Shown in pieces: positions 1 through 9,847 of a stretch of 64,000 nt of DNA; within the stretch, counting starts at the first letter, position 1, and every line of letters begins with the position of its first letter. The notes below the pieces were generated by a model. The model was given only the letters and a program-made list of their open reading frames with translations. It had not been told where the DNA came from and ran no database searches. Both the position numbers and the translations under genes were made by a program. This DNA comes from Acinetobacter beijerinckii CIP 110307 (GTDB lineage: Bacteria > Pseudomonadota > Gammaproteobacteria > Pseudomonadales > Moraxellaceae): positions 439,086 through 503,085 of the forward strand of contig NZ_KB849764.1 of assembly GCF_000369005.1 (NCBI RefSeq), read 5' to 3'.

Positions 1-1
1 T

Positions 2-658
2 ATGAATGTGGCTTGTTCTGCTGCAACCTTTGGTTTAAAGCAAGCATATGATGCGGTGAAATGTGGCGCGCGCCGTGTATTGTTGCTTAATGTCGAAATT
101 ACCTCAGGTCATTTAGATTATCGTACTCGTGATGCACATTTTATTTTTGGTGATGTCGCGACTGCTTCAATTATTGAAGAAACAGAAACTAAGTCTGGTT
201 ATGAAATTTTAGATATTCATTTGTTTACTCAATTTTCAAATAATATCCGTAATAACTTTGGTTTCTTAAATCGTAGTGAAGATGCAGTAGTTGATGACAA
301 ACTATTCCGTCAAGATGGCCGCAAAGTCTTTAAAGAAGTTTGCCCACTTGTTGCCAAAATCATTACAGCTCAGCTAGAAAAATTGGAATTGACACCTGAG
401 CAAGTGAAACGTTTTTGGTTGCATCAAGCTAATGCGAATATGAATGAACTAATTTTAAAATTAGTTGTAGGTAAAGAAGCTGATTTAGAACGCGCACCCA
501 TTATTTTAGATGAATTTGCAAATACGTCTTCTGCGGGTGTAATTATTGCGATGCATCGTACTGGTGAACAAGTTGATAATGGTGAATATGCTGTCATTTC
601 ATCATTTGGTGCTGGTTATTCTGTGGGTTCAATCATCGTGCAAAAGCATATTGCATAA
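2..658 (+). CDS. Beta-ketoacyl-ACP synthase III family protein (5' end cut by the window)
   Basis: Thiolase-fold condensing enzyme of fatty-acid or acyl-chain synthesis, joining an acyl-CoA starter to malonyl-ACP. The visible 218 residues carry the full catalytic triad: nucleophilic Cys in ACSAATFG near the left edge, His in WLHQANAN and Asn in FANTSSAG. The C-terminus [10 protein letters not shown] is typical of the FabH family. Family members are about 320-380 residues, so the N-terminal part lies outside the window and the first Met here is internal. Whether it is the housekeeping FabH or a paralogue with another starter unit cannot be told. A strong hairpin follows the stop. Confidence 0.85.
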   Translation: MNVACSAATFGLKQAYDAVKCGARRVLLLNVEITSGHLDYRTRDAHFIFGDVATASIIEETETKSGYEILDIHLFTQFSNNIRNNFGFLNRSEDAVVDDKLFRQDGRKVFKEVCPLVAKIITAQLEKLELTPEQVKRFWLHQANANMNELILKLVVGKEADLERAPIILDEFANTSSAGVIIAMHRTGEQVDNGEYAVISSFGAGYSVGSIIVQKHIA

Positions 659-680
659 TAATTATCTCTATTTAAATAAA

Positions 681-708
681 AAACACCACAATCAAAGTTG
701 TGGTGTTT
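681..708. terminator. Bidirectional rho-independent terminator
   Basis: A perfect 11-bp stem (AAACACCACAA paired with TTGTGGTGTTT) with a 6-nt loop and T/A-rich flanks on both sides. It lies between the convergent KASIII gene and the DUF4394 gene, so it can serve both strands. Confidence 0.85.
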
Positions 709-726
709 TTTTATGTGTTCTAAGTT

Positions 727-2418
727 CTACTTAAATAAAATTGCTAAATCAATCACTTGAGGTGTGGTGTTAGTTCCGATTGTAGATGCATTTAGATTTG
801 GTGATCCATCTACACTAATTGCTAAATTTGCTCGAGGTGTTGTTATTGTTGTATCGCTATTTAAATCAATACGATATAACACTGATGGACCAGAACCACC
901 TGACACTGCCGCTAAAGCTAAACCATTATCGCCACCAGCAATATCAAAACCATTATCAGTGCCAAGATTAATACCTAGATTTCCAATCAGGCTCAAGGTG
1001 CCGTTATTCGGAGGATTCTGTTTAGTTAATGTTTTATTGGTTTGATCGAGATCAAATAATTCGGTAGCAAGTGTAGCTACAGGAGTTTTAAAACTGTTGG
1101 TATAAGCGGCTGCCGTTACTTGAGCACCTGAAGCACCATTAATATCACCATCTTTAATGGTGTCACCTGTATCTACATTGATTCGTAGATTTTGACCAGT
1201 ATTACTGATGACACGTAATCGATCAGCGGTTGGATTGAAATCAACAGCAAAGCTGGTTCCATCCAATGCAGTAAAACTACTTCCTGCTGCTGGTTTTAAT
1301 GTGCTTACTAAGCTTGCTAAGCCAGATTCAGGATTAATGGTGTATAAATTCGCTTTGTTGGTTAGTCCGTAAAGTTTACCCGAATGATCAGTTGTTGTTC
1401 TCAAACGATAGTCAATTCCAATAAATCGCTCATCAACGAGCAGACCAGTTAATGATTTTTCAGAAACTGAGTTTGGATTATTTAGAGCAAAGTTTAATAA
1501 TTTATTATTCGCCGTTAAACCGAAAGCTTGCGCCGTAGAATCAGAAGCTCTTTTTAGAGCAATTCCACGAATTCCCATGGTATTAAAACTATTATTTAAA
1601 TCGCTAGAAGCAAAGACGGCATCATTACTTGTTCCAACATTAGCAAGATTGATTTGAAAAAATTTATACGCACCTGATGTGAGTTTGAGTGCTGCAAATC
1701 CGATGTTACTAACTGGGTCGATGTCTAGCCCACCACCGCCATTGGTATTTATATCTGCACCAAGCGCTGCTGAAACCCCAAGTATTCCTGCATTCGCATT
1801 TTGCAAATAAATTCGATCTGAGTTTTGGTCAATGCTGTACAGTTTGGTAGAAGCAGTTCCAGCAAATGCATTGGTATAAGCTCCTGCAACTACTGCCGCT
1901 GTGTCTTCAGCTAATTTAATTGTGCCGTCAGTGATTGTAACGCCTGTATCGACATTGATTCGCAAATTTTGACCTGTATTCGATATCACACGTAAACGGT
2001 CTGCAGCAGGGTTGAAATTCACTGTGATGAGATTGGCGTCACCCATAATTTTGCTGAAAGGTGCATCATCACTTGAATCAGCAATCAACTTTCTAAGAAA
2101 GCTTGCTTTGCCTGTATTTGGGTTTAATGTATATAGGTTTCCTAACAAGCCAACGGCATACAGTTTTCCATCTTTAGGACGATAATCGATACCTACAAGT
2201 TCATCACCACTTTCTAAACCTGTGATTTTAAGATTTGAAACAATCTTATTGGGTGTTGCGCGATCAATGGAACTGATCATTCCATTGCTTGTTAAAATTA
2301 ATGTATCACCAGTAATTGTATTTGTAGTTTCTGTATCGTTGTTAGAATCATTATTACAACCCAATAATATTAGGCTACCCAGAGTTGCTGCGGTCAAAGT
2401 TAATGCTCGTTTATTCAT
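727..2418 (-). CDS. DUF4394 lipoprotein with two tandem beta-propeller-like domains
   Basis: Predicted lipoprotein of 563 residues. The N-terminus has a short signal with lipobox LILLGC (Cys about 21) followed by an Asn/Asp/Thr-rich linker. Two copies of a DUF4394 unit follow, roughly residues 40-280 and 300-560. Each contains an almost identical segment with the motif DRLRVISNTGQNLRINVDTG, and each begins with a GIDYR block. No catalytic residues are evident; the repeats suggest a beta-propeller surface or periplasmic protein of unknown role. The gene stands alone, with terminator signals on its 3' side. Confidence 0.8.
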   Translation of the reverse strand: MNKRALTLTAATLGSLILLGCNNDSNNDTETTNTITGDTLILTSNGMISSIDRATPNKIVSNLKITGLESGDELVGIDYRPKDGKLYAVGLLGNLYTLNPNTGKASFLRKLIADSSDDAPFSKIMGDANLITVNFNPAADRLRVISNTGQNLRINVDTGVTITDGTIKLAEDTAAVVAGAYTNAFAGTASTKLYSIDQNSDRIYLQNANAGILGVSAALGADINTNGGGGLDIDPVSNIGFAALKLTSGAYKFFQINLANVGTSNDAVFASSDLNNSFNTMGIRGIALKRASDSTAQAFGLTANNKLLNFALNNPNSVSEKSLTGLLVDERFIGIDYRLRTTTDHSGKLYGLTNKANLYTINPESGLASLVSTLKPAAGSSFTALDGTSFAVDFNPTADRLRVISNTGQNLRINVDTGDTIKDGDINGASGAQVTAAAYTNSFKTPVATLATELFDLDQTNKTLTKQNPPNNGTLSLIGNLGINLGTDNGFDIAGGDNGLALAAVSGGSGPSVLYRIDLNSDTTITTPRANLAISVDGSPNLNASTIGTNTTPQVIDLAILFK

Positions 2419-2762
2419 AGTCGTTTATCCTGATACATATTTTGGTTATAAGAAGCTTTTGAGAAGTATTCCCTGTTATTTATTAACTGCGAGCTTCTTG
2501 TTATTGGGTTGCTGTAATGGGTCTAGCCTTAGAAAAAAGATTTCGACTTTTATTTTTAAATGAATAATTTAAAAATCTTATATTTACTTTTGTTAGATTA
2601 AGTGGGGCAAGGTCGAAAGTAAATTAGTGTTTTTAAGTGATTTTTTCGTATTTGAGTTTTGAGTTGTAATTATTCACACCAACTTCACGGCAGCTAAGAA
2701 ACTCTAAATTATTAAAGTAATTGTTATGAAAAAAAATATAATATTTAAAACTCAAAAATAAA
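2419..2762. other. AT-rich intergenic region without a convincing gene
   Basis: About 340 nt between the DUF4394 start and the lipA terminator. A plus-strand frame runs out of the DUF4394 antisense into it, but it has no ribosome binding site and no family resemblance. It presumably holds the DUF4394 promoter, though no clear -35/-10 pair stands out. Confidence 0.5.
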
Positions 2763-2794
2763 AAATCGAGAGAATTTTAAAACTCTCTCGATTT
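2763..2794 (-). terminator. lipA terminator
   Basis: An 11-bp perfect stem (AAATCGAGAGA with TCTCTCGATTT) and 10-nt loop. Read on the minus strand it is followed by a T-rich run, as expected for lipA. Confidence 0.85.
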
Positions 2795-2809
2795 CGATAT
2801 ATTTATTGC

Positions 2810-3823
2810 TTACGCTTCTACAGTTTGAACTGCAATTTTTTTCGCTGGATCGACTTTACGACGTACTGCAGGAACAGGTTCACCATGATATTGACGATCT
2901 GCAAAGTAGCTTGAGCGAACCATTGGTGCAGACCAAATGTTTCTAAAACCTAATTTACGACCATGTTCAGCATAACGCTCAAACTCTTCTGGTGTAACAA
3001 AACGATCAATCGGTGCATGCTGTTTAGAAGGCTGTAGATATTGACCAATGGTTACATAATCTACGTCATGTGCACGCAAATCATCGAGCAAAGAAATCAC
3101 TTCTTCTTCAGTTTCACCAATACCAACCATCAAACCACACTTGGTTGGAATATCAGGGCAGTGTTCTTTAAACATTTTCAAAAGAGTCAAAGAATGTTGG
3201 TAGTCAGAACCTGGACGCATTGCTTTGTATAAGCGAGGCACAGTCTCGATGTTATGGTTAAAAACGTCTGGTGGACATTCAGTCATGATGCGTAAAGCAA
3301 TATCCATACGACCACGGAAGTCGGGCACTAAGATTTCCAATAATGTTTTTGGACTCAACGCTCGTGCTTCTTTAATGCAATCTACGAAATGTTGAGCACC
3401 ACCATCTAAAAGATCATCACGGTCTACTGAGGTAATAACTGCATATTTCAAACCCAAGTTTGAAATCGTTTCAGCCATGTGACGTGGTTCATCAGCATCG
3501 AGTGCATTTGGTCGACCATGTGCAACGTCACAGAAAGGACAACGGCGAGTACAGATATCGCCCATAATCATAAAAGTCGCAGTACCACCACCAAAACACT
3601 CTGGAAGGTTAGGGCAGGCAGCTTCTTCACAAACAGTATGGAGTTTTTGCGAACGTAGAGTTGTTTTTATACGCTGAACCTCTTCAGGTGCAGTCATTTT
3701 GACGCGAATCCAGTCTGGTTTACGAGGTACTTCAACCGTAGGTATAACTTTTACAGGAATTCTAGCGACTTTTTCTGCGCCACGAAGTTTTATGCCCTGT
3801 TCAGGTTTACGGTGTTCAGACAT
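2810..3823 (-). CDS. lipA: Lipoyl synthase
   Basis: Radical-SAM enzyme that inserts two sulfurs into protein-bound octanoyl groups to make lipoate on 2-oxoacid dehydrogenases and GcvH. The 337-residue product is of normal length. It shows the auxiliary-cluster cysteines C65, C70, C76 ([12 protein letters not shown]) and the radical-SAM CxxxCxxC at C91, C95, C98 (CTRRCPFC). The conserved C-terminal RSSY motif (MVRSSYFA) supplies the serine ligand of the auxiliary cluster. Divergent from sthA. The lipB partner is not in this window. Confidence 0.97.
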   Translation of the reverse strand: MSEHRKPEQGIKLRGAEKVARIPVKVIPTVEVPRKPDWIRVKMTAPEEVQRIKTTLRSQKLHTVCEEAACPNLPECFGGGTATFMIMGDICTRRCPFCDVAHGRPNALDADEPRHMAETISNLGLKYAVITSVDRDDLLDGGAQHFVDCIKEARALSPKTLLEILVPDFRGRMDIALRIMTECPPDVFNHNIETVPRLYKAMRPGSDYQHSLTLLKMFKEHCPDIPTKCGLMVGIGETEEEVISLLDDLRAHDVDYVTIGQYLQPSKQHAPIDRFVTPEEFERYAEHGRKLGFRNIWSAPMVRSSYFADRQYHGEPVPAVRRKVDPAKKIAVQTVEA

Positions 3824-4012
3824 CTTATTTTCTACAACCTATTACTTGAGATATTGGATTATTATAGTCAAATTTACAGGTTTATAGGATGAAATAGGTA
3901 TTCATTTTGAAAATGTGAATATATAAAAATATATGGTTGAGAAATACATCAACCCATAGCATATTAGTTATCATATATATAAGTAAACAGCGAACAGATA
4001 AAGGAGCTTTGA

Positions 4013-5428
4013 ATGCCACGTAAGAAAGAGGTCGTTGGTGGGAATGTTGTAAAATTTGATGCAGTCATTCTCGGTTCTGGCCCAGCTGGTGAAGGCGCGG
4101 CAATGAAGCTAGCTAAAGCAGGTAGAAAAGTAGCAATCGTTGATGTGCGTGATCAACTCGGTGGTAATTGTGCACATGTCGGTACAATCCCAAGTAAAGC
4201 ATTGCGTCAAACCGTTTCAAGTATTATTCGTTATCAACGTGATCCGATGTTTCAAAAAGTGGGTGAATGGAAGCAATTCACTATGAAACAGGTATTACGC
4301 AACGCACATAAAGTGATTCAACAGCAAGTTGACACGCATACACGTTTTTATGATCGTAATAAGATTGATGTTTTTCATGGTCGTGCATATATCCAAGACA
4401 AAAATACGGTTTTAATTTTTGGTCAGGATGGTATTAAAGATACGATTATTTGTAAGCAAATTGTGATTGCAACGGGTAGTCGTCCTTATCAACCGCAAGG
4501 ACTGGATTTTAATCATCCGCGTGTCTTTGATTCAGACAAGATTCTTGATCTGGATTATTCAATTCAAAAAATTATTATTTATGGTGCTGGTGTTATTGGT
4601 TGTGAATACGCATCGATTTTCATCGGTTTAGATCATAAAGTTGATTTAATTAATACGCAGCAAAAATTATTGAGCTACCTCGATGATGAAATTGCAGATG
4701 CATTGTCTTATCACTTACGTGAACAAGGTGTGCTAATTCGTCACAATGAACAAATTGATCGCCTAGAAACCTTTGATGATCATGTGGTATTACATTTGCT
4801 TAGTGGTAAGAAAATTAAAGCTGATGCCATCTTATGGTGTAACGGTCGTTCGGGTAATACGGATGGTTTAGGACTCGAGAATGTAGGTCTTGTACCAAAC
4901 AATCGTGGTCAGTTGATGGTGAATGATCAATATCAGACTGAGGTTGATAATATATTTGCTGCTGGTGATGTGATTGGTTGGCCATCACTTGCATCTGCTG
5001 CTTATGACCAAGGACGTTGCGCTGGCGCAAATATGGTTGGTGAAAAGAATGTTAAACCCATTAAAGACGTGCCAACAGGAATTTATACCATTCCTGAAAT
5101 TTCGTCGATTGGTAAGACAGAGCAGGAACTAACTGAAGAAAAGGTTCCTTACGAAGTTGGACAAGCATCATTCCGCCATCTTGCTCGCGCACAAATTACG
5201 GGTGATACGGTAGGTGAATTAAAGATTCTGTTCCATAGAGATACTTTAGAGGTATTGGGTATTCACTGTTTCGGTAACAATGCGGCTGAAATTATCCATA
5301 TTGGCCAAGTTGTGATGCATAGCCCAAACAATACATTAAAGTACTTTGTTGAAACGACATTCAACTATCCAACCATGGCAGAGGCTTATCGCGTGGCTGC
5401 TTTAAATGGGATAAATCGTCTATTCTAA
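4013..5428 (+). CDS. sthA: Soluble (Si-specific) pyridine nucleotide transhydrogenase
   Basis: FAD flavoprotein that moves reducing equivalents between NADPH and NAD+ in the cytoplasm. The 471 residues match the family. FAD motif [10 protein letters not shown] is near residue 20, and [13 protein letters not shown] follows. The second cysteine of the disulfide oxidoreductase signature is replaced by Thr, which is diagnostic of SthA rather than lipoamide dehydrogenase. The NAD(P) motif [10 protein letters not shown] lies in the middle and the dimerisation domain at the C-terminus. The start is supported by AAAGGAG a few bases upstream. It ends with its own hairpin terminator. Confidence 0.95.
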   Translation: MPRKKEVVGGNVVKFDAVILGSGPAGEGAAMKLAKAGRKVAIVDVRDQLGGNCAHVGTIPSKALRQTVSSIIRYQRDPMFQKVGEWKQFTMKQVLRNAHKVIQQQVDTHTRFYDRNKIDVFHGRAYIQDKNTVLIFGQDGIKDTIICKQIVIATGSRPYQPQGLDFNHPRVFDSDKILDLDYSIQKIIIYGAGVIGCEYASIFIGLDHKVDLINTQQKLLSYLDDEIADALSYHLREQGVLIRHNEQIDRLETFDDHVVLHLLSGKKIKADAILWCNGRSGNTDGLGLENVGLVPNNRGQLMVNDQYQTEVDNIFAAGDVIGWPSLASAAYDQGRCAGANMVGEKNVKPIKDVPTGIYTIPEISSIGKTEQELTEEKVPYEVGQASFRHLARAQITGDTVGELKILFHRDTLEVLGIHCFGNNAAEIIHIGQVVMHSPNNTLKYFVETTFNYPTMAEAYRVAALNGINRLF

Positions 5429-5450
5429 AATTTATAGTCCTTGTATGATC

Positions 5451-5479
5451 AAAATGCCAATCGATCTGATTGGCATTTT
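5451..5479 (+). terminator. sthA terminator
   Basis: A perfect 12-bp stem (AAAATGCCAATC with GATTGGCATTTT) with a 5-nt loop, 22 nt after sthA. It contains a spurious ATG at 5470 in frame with the next gene, which argues against that codon as a start. Confidence 0.85.
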
Positions 5480-5508
5480 GCTGTTTCATGAACAATAAAA
5501 GGTTAAAT

Positions 5509-5988
5509 ATGAAAATTCAAAAAAATAATTTAATAATCGTTGTTGTGATTGTTATTTTGATGACTGTTTATTTAGGTTTGGACTTAAAGCAGCAAGATCA
5601 AATCACTGATAAGTCACAAACAGAGCAGAGCAACACAGCAGTTTCAATCTCTGATGATCAGCATAAGATCATGCAGGCTTATCAACAGCAAAGCAGCAAT
5701 ATTCAAGTTCAAGGGCACGGTGTAGTAAAAGCAATTCTTCCTGATGATAATGATGGATCTAGACATCAAAAAATGATTCTCAAGTTAGAGAATGGTTTAA
5801 CTATTTTAATTGCTCACAATATTGATTTGGCACCCAGAATAGAAGGGTTAAAAAAAGGTGAAACTGTTGAGTTTTATGGTGAATATGAATATAGCCAAAA
5901 GGGTGGTGTTATCCATTGGACGCACCATGATCCGCGTGGAAAACATATTGATGGATGGCTAAAATATCAAGGAAAAATATATCAATGA
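5509..5988 (+). CDS. DUF3465 single-pass membrane-anchored protein
   Basis: A 159-residue protein starting at MKIQKNN. The frame is open further upstream, but the earlier ATG lies inside the sthA terminator, while this one follows AAAGG. Residues about 6-25 form a hydrophobic segment (signal anchor or uncleaved signal). The C-terminal about 100 residues match DUF3465, with conserved blocks VQGHGVVKAILPDD, LIAHNIDLAPR, VEFYGEYEY and a final IHWTHHDPRGKHIDGWL. The fold is probably OB-like and the function is unknown. Likely periplasmic. Confidence 0.75.
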   Translation: MKIQKNNLIIVVVIVILMTVYLGLDLKQQDQITDKSQTEQSNTAVSISDDQHKIMQAYQQQSSNIQVQGHGVVKAILPDDNDGSRHQKMILKLENGLTILIAHNIDLAPRIEGLKKGETVEFYGEYEYSQKGGVIHWTHHDPRGKHIDGWLKYQGKIYQ

Positions 5989-6028
5989 TATTCTTCCTTG
6001 ATAAGTTATCTGCAAGATACGCGCTAAA

Positions 6029-6481
6029 TTAGCTTGTAAGCCCCAATTTTTGACGAGATTTCCATTTAGGTAGGACTTTAGCTAAATATGCATCCATACA
6101 CCATACAGGACCAATCAAGAGAAATTGTAGATCTTTAAAGAATGAAGGTTTCTTGCCTTCAACTTTATGCCCATAGAATTGCCCAATCCAAGCGATCACA
6201 AAGACACCAATATAGAATCCTACACCTACTGGTAAGATAATAATTAACCATGCCATGACTGCTAACAATGCTGCCATTGCCACCGCTAAAACAATATCTA
6301 AGCGTGCATAAAACACTAAAGTGAGAACGAGTAGTAAAGCAGTTAGTAAGGTACTAAAATGAGCGAGAATGCCAATAATTGAAAATAAAATTGCAGGAAC
6401 ACAAACCCAATGAATTTTCTTGTTGCTTTGATTTTGATGACTATCACTGTATTCATCAAACCATTCATCGATTGATTTCAT
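6029..6481 (-). CDS. Mpo1-like (DUF962) membrane protein
   Basis: A 150-residue integral membrane protein of the DUF962/Mpo1 family, whose yeast member Mpo1 is an Fe-dependent dioxygenase acting on 2-hydroxy fatty acids. The N-terminal motif SIDEWFDEYSDSHQNQSNK with following HWVCVP supplies the first conserved histidines. Later GQFYGHKVEGKKP supplies the second His motif. Three to four hydrophobic helices lie between them. The start is chosen at MKSIDEW because GGAGAG sits at ideal spacing; an in-frame Met 11 codons upstream lacks a binding site. The bacterial substrate is unknown. Confidence 0.75.
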   Translation of the reverse strand: MKSIDEWFDEYSDSHQNQSNKKIHWVCVPAILFSIIGILAHFSTLLTALLLVLTLVFYARLDIVLAVAMAALLAVMAWLIIILPVGVGFYIGVFVIAWIGQFYGHKVEGKKPSFFKDLQFLLIGPVWCMDAYLAKVLPKWKSRQKLGLTS

Positions 6482-6581
6482 TGTGCTCTCCGTACTTTGA
6501 TAATTTTTATCCATTCAATATACCGAAGATGACCCTAAGCGTCAAAATGAATCAAACCAATTTTTATAATCATTAAAAAAC

Positions 6582-6606
6582 AAAAAACCACACTAGGTGG
6601 CTTTTT
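6582..6606 (-). terminator. Terminator of the RlpA-like gene
   Basis: Hairpin of GCCAC with GTGG(T), flanked by A-run and T-run on both sides, just beyond the stop of the minus-strand gene. Confidence 0.65.
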
Positions 6607-6622
6607 CATTTAAGCTTGTAAT

Positions 6623-7234
6623 TTATGAGTTAGGTCCATCAACACGTTCGATGCTGACATTACCTGTACCTGAACTAGACATTCCAAGTTGCTTAGCAGC
6701 ACCATAAGATAAATCTAATACACGGTTACCATGGAAAGGGCCACGGTCATTTACTTTTACAACTACGCTTTTACCATTATCTTTATTGGTAACGCGGATG
6801 TAACAGTTTAAAGGCAGACTACGGTGAGCAGCGGTCATCGCATTCATATCGAATGTTTCACCACTCGCCGTTTTACGACCGTGGAATTGACGACCATACC
6901 AAGATGCAACACCATTTTGGCTAAACTTACGCACAGTGTTAGATGCAACTGCATTCAGTTTTTCAATCACTGAAGGCTCTTCTTCAGGGATATCGATTTT
7001 TGCTGCAATCGTCTGGCGACGTACTTGGTCACCTGAACGCTCAGTGATTGAAAGACTATTAACGTTAGAAAAACGAGAATTAAAATTTTGAGAATCTTTA
7101 CTCAAAACGCGGGCAGCTAAATTAGAACCTTCCACATCATTAGTAAGTGATGAAGACTGAACCATTTCAGCATGTAACGGGCTTAAACTTAAGCCTGCCG
7201 TCAGCGCTATAATATATTTTAGCGAAAACTGCAT
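6623..7234 (-). CDS. RlpA-family septal ring lytic transglycosylase-like protein
   Basis: A 203-residue exported protein with signal peptide ending near LSPLHA. The C-terminal about 90 residues form the RlpA double-psi beta-barrel: GVASWYGRQFHGRKTASGE, AAHRSLPLNCYIRVTN, VKVNDRGPFHGNRVLDLS. The catalytic-type Asp in NDRGPF is present. There is no SPOR domain and no lipobox, so it is a soluble short form and not the septal RlpA lipoprotein proper. A role in trimming denuded glycan is likely but inferred. It lies near mltB and rodA, other wall genes. Confidence 0.85.
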   Translation of the reverse strand: MQFSLKYIIALTAGLSLSPLHAEMVQSSSLTNDVEGSNLAARVLSKDSQNFNSRFSNVNSLSITERSGDQVRRQTIAAKIDIPEEEPSVIEKLNAVASNTVRKFSQNGVASWYGRQFHGRKTASGETFDMNAMTAAHRSLPLNCYIRVTNKDNGKSVVVKVNDRGPFHGNRVLDLSYGAAKQLGMSSSGTGNVSIERVDGPNS

Positions 7235-7510
7235 TGTATAAACTCCTAGAGAACATGCTTTTCTATTTCAATAAATACTCTGAAATATAGTGCACATGTC
7301 TAATTATTCACTTTTGCAATTACTTTAACTTGGGTGGATAATATTCATCGCTTACGAAGTGTGTCTAGTCTTTAACGATAAATAGTTACAAAAAGGGTAA
7401 AAACTTACAGTTTTGGATTAAAAAATAATCAATATTGTAACAATTTATGTATTTTGCTGAATATATATACTTTTATGCGAAGAAAAAGATTGACTTTTTG
7501 GTTGTGTATA

Positions 7511-7534
7511 AAAAAGCTAGCCTAACGGCTAGCT
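7511..7534 (-). terminator. mltB terminator overlapping the last codons
   Basis: An 8-bp stem (AGCTAGCC with GGCTAGCT) and 4-nt loop. On the minus strand the first arm lies in the last sense codons of mltB, the TAG falls at the loop, and the second arm is followed by a T-run. Confidence 0.8.
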
Positions 7535-8523
7535 ACTTCTGTGCCTAATAACCATACTGCTGTCGCATACATACGGCTTTTATTGTAGGTCGTAATCACT
7601 TGGAAATTTGGATAAGTGATGTAGTAAATTGGACCGAATTGATCTTGTAATTGAATGACATTCACTAAGTCTAAATCATCAATTTTTACCACTGGATCTA
7701 TGGGTGCAACACCCAATCTTTTTAATTCACCATAAGGTCGTGGTTGAGTCAAATCTTTTGCAATGATGCTATCTGGATTATTGCCAAGATACCGAGCGGG
7801 GAAGCCGATTGGACGGTCACGTTCCCAACCATACTGAGCTAAATAATTTGCAATAGAACCAATGGCATCGGTGGCAGAATTTCTTAAATCAATGTGCCCA
7901 TTGTCATCATAATCGACACCTAATTTTTGAATATTACTTGGCATAAATTGTGGATAACCAATCGCACCAGCATACGATCCAACAATACTATTTGTTGGAT
8001 AGCCTTCTTTATATGTCCATGAGATTAATGCAGCAAGCTCATCACTAAAATATTCTGCTCGGCGTGGATAACCAAAGGCTAAAGTTGCTAATGCGTCACG
8101 AGTGATGAATGAGCCTTTATTTGCTCCATAACCTGTTTCAACCCCCAATATTCCTAAAATAACCGCTTTAGGGACGCCATACTGTTGTTCTGCGCGATTC
8201 AGTACATCTTCATATTGGTTTTTGAAACGAATACCACGTTGAATGGTACCTTCAGCTAAAAACATCGAACGATACTCGTACCAAGGCTTACTTTCACCTG
8301 GGCGAGTCATAATGTTTAAAATATTAGGTAAGTTGCGTGCACCACTCATTGCGGCATCGACTTGCTCACTGCTTAAACCATAAGTGCTCATGGTTTTTTG
8401 CTTGAAGTTAGCGTAATTAGGATCATTATAAAATTCATTTGCTTGTGCCCAATTACTGCTTAAAAATAAACTGGCACTCAAAGTCATAAATTTAAAAGTT
8501 TTATTTAAAGTTGGATGAAACAT
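7522..8523 (-). CDS. mltB: Membrane-associated lytic murein transglycosylase B
   Basis: Cleaves the MurNAc-GlcNAc bond in peptidoglycan with 1,6-anhydro product formation. From the ATG at 8523 the protein has 333 residues with a signal peptide ending near NWAQA. No lipobox Cys is seen, so it is probably a soluble periplasmic form. The catalytic glutamate is E129 in ILGVETGYG, followed by family blocks RRAEYFSDEL, GSYAGAIGYPQFMPS and a C-terminal lobe. The frame is open upstream into rodA, but the longer N-terminus would overlap rodA and spoil the signal peptide. It lies 19 nt behind rodA, probably one operon. Confidence 0.9.
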   Translation of the reverse strand: MFHPTLNKTFKFMTLSASLFLSSNWAQANEFYNDPNYANFKQKTMSTYGLSSEQVDAAMSGARNLPNILNIMTRPGESKPWYEYRSMFLAEGTIQRGIRFKNQYEDVLNRAEQQYGVPKAVILGILGVETGYGANKGSFITRDALATLAFGYPRRAEYFSDELAALISWTYKEGYPTNSIVGSYAGAIGYPQFMPSNIQKLGVDYDDNGHIDLRNSATDAIGSIANYLAQYGWERDRPIGFPARYLGNNPDSIIAKDLTQPRPYGELKRLGVAPIDPVVKIDDLDLVNVIQLQDQFGPIYYITYPNFQVITTYNKSRMYATAVWLLGTEVASR

Positions 8524-8542
8524 ATGTTTATAAAATTCCTCG

Positions 8543-9685
8543 TTATCGATGCGTATGAATAGACATAACCAGTCCAAAAGTTGACATAAGAGTAATAATT
8601 GCAGTTCCACCATAACTCATGAACGGCAAAGGCACACCTACTACTGGTAAAATACCACTGACCATACCTGCATTTACAAATACATAAACAAAAAATGACA
8701 AACCAAAGGCACCTGCAACCAAACGACCATAGTTATGGAAGCTTTGTAAACCGATTTGGAAGGTTCTAAAAATAATTGCACAATAAAGAAGAATGAGTAG
8801 GGTGACACCAATCAGTCCAAACTCTTCTGAATATGCAGCAATAATAAAATCTGTATGACCTTCAGGTAAAAAGTGAAGGTGTGATTGAGTACCTTCCAAA
8901 AAGCCTTTACCTGAAAAACCACCTGAGCCAATTGCAGTTTTTGATTGGATAATATTCCAGCCTGTACCAAGGGCATCGGCTTCGGGATCTAATAGTGTTA
9001 AAACACGCTGCCGTTGATAATCATGTAGTAGAAATTGCCAAGCGATAGGAATAATAATTGCCACCACTCCAGCAGCAGCAGCAATGAGTTTCCACGATAG
9101 TCCACTTAAAAACAGTACAAAAATACCGCTTGCAAGCACAAGTAAAGATGTTCCTAGATCGGGTTGTTCTGCAATTAATAGAAATGGCACGACAATCAGC
9201 ATCAAGGACAAAATGACTTGAGTGAAACTTGGAGGTAGAGCTTTGCGCGATAGGAACCAAGCTACCATCATTGGCATGCCAATTTTCATAAATTCACTGG
9301 GCTGTACACTACCAAAACCAGGAATATCGATCCAACGCTGTGCCCCCATACGAACTTCACCAAAAATCACTACTGCGATAAGTGACAATACGCCGAAGAT
9401 ATAAAAGTATGGTGAAAAGGCTTGATAAACTTTTGGTGGAATTTGGGCAAGTCCAAACATTACCACAAAACCAATTCCGAAACTCATGGCTTGTTTACTG
9501 ACTAGACCAACATCTTGAGCGGAGGCGCTATATAAAACAGTCAGTCCAAGTATTGCATTTAGAACTAAAAAAAGACAAAGCCATGGATCTATATGGAGTT
9601 GTTGCCAACGAGAAGGGTGGTTAGCTGTGCTCAAGCCATCACGTGGTGCTTGGCGTAAAAATTTGTACTGTGAGCTTGGGGCCAT
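8543..9685 (-). CDS. rodA: Peptidoglycan glycosyltransferase RodA
   Basis: SEDS-family polymerase of the elongasome, working with PBP2 to build lateral wall glycan from lipid II. The 380-residue protein is predicted to have ten transmembrane helices. Signature blocks are GAQRWIDIPGFGSVQPSEFMKI, EQPDLGTSLL and FLPEGHTDFIIAAYSEEFG. The last one contains the loop with conserved acidic residues. The N-terminal cytoplasmic tail is about 30 residues. The usual partner mrdA is not adjacent; mltB follows directly, pairing a synthase with a hydrolase. Confidence 0.95.
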   Translation of the reverse strand: MAPSSQYKFLRQAPRDGLSTANHPSRWQQLHIDPWLCLFLVLNAILGLTVLYSASAQDVGLVSKQAMSFGIGFVVMFGLAQIPPKVYQAFSPYFYIFGVLSLIAVVIFGEVRMGAQRWIDIPGFGSVQPSEFMKIGMPMMVAWFLSRKALPPSFTQVILSLMLIVVPFLLIAEQPDLGTSLLVLASGIFVLFLSGLSWKLIAAAAGVVAIIIPIAWQFLLHDYQRQRVLTLLDPEADALGTGWNIIQSKTAIGSGGFSGKGFLEGTQSHLHFLPEGHTDFIIAAYSEEFGLIGVTLLILLYCAIIFRTFQIGLQSFHNYGRLVAGAFGLSFFVYVFVNAGMVSGILPVVGVPLPFMSYGGTAIITLMSTFGLVMSIHTHR

Positions 9686-9800
9686 GCGATTCTAAATCAA
9701 CTCAATCAACGCTTCGCGAATGCTAACATAAACCCTGATTTAGACAATGCAAATTTAGAATTTGTGACACTTATAATCTTTGATTTTTTAAAAATATAAA

Positions 9801-9832
9801 AAAAGGCGACGATATGAATATCGTCGCCTTTT
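9801..9832 (-). terminator. Terminator after the uncharacterised 219-residue gene
   Basis: A perfect 15-bp stem (AAAAGGCGACGATAT with its complement) and a 2-nt loop, with A/T runs on both sides. It separates this gene from rodA. Confidence 0.9.
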
Positions 9833-9847
9833 AGAGCTAATCTGAGC

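Noticed and set aside
2222..2563. 113-codon plus-strand frame at the DUF4394 5' end
   Set aside because: Mostly antisense to the DUF4394 lipoprotein and without a ribosome site.
3932..3958. Imperfect inverted repeat (TATGGTTGA / TCAACCCATA) between lipA and sthA
   Set aside because: Could be an operator, but it is short, has a bulge and recurs nowhere else that I noticed.
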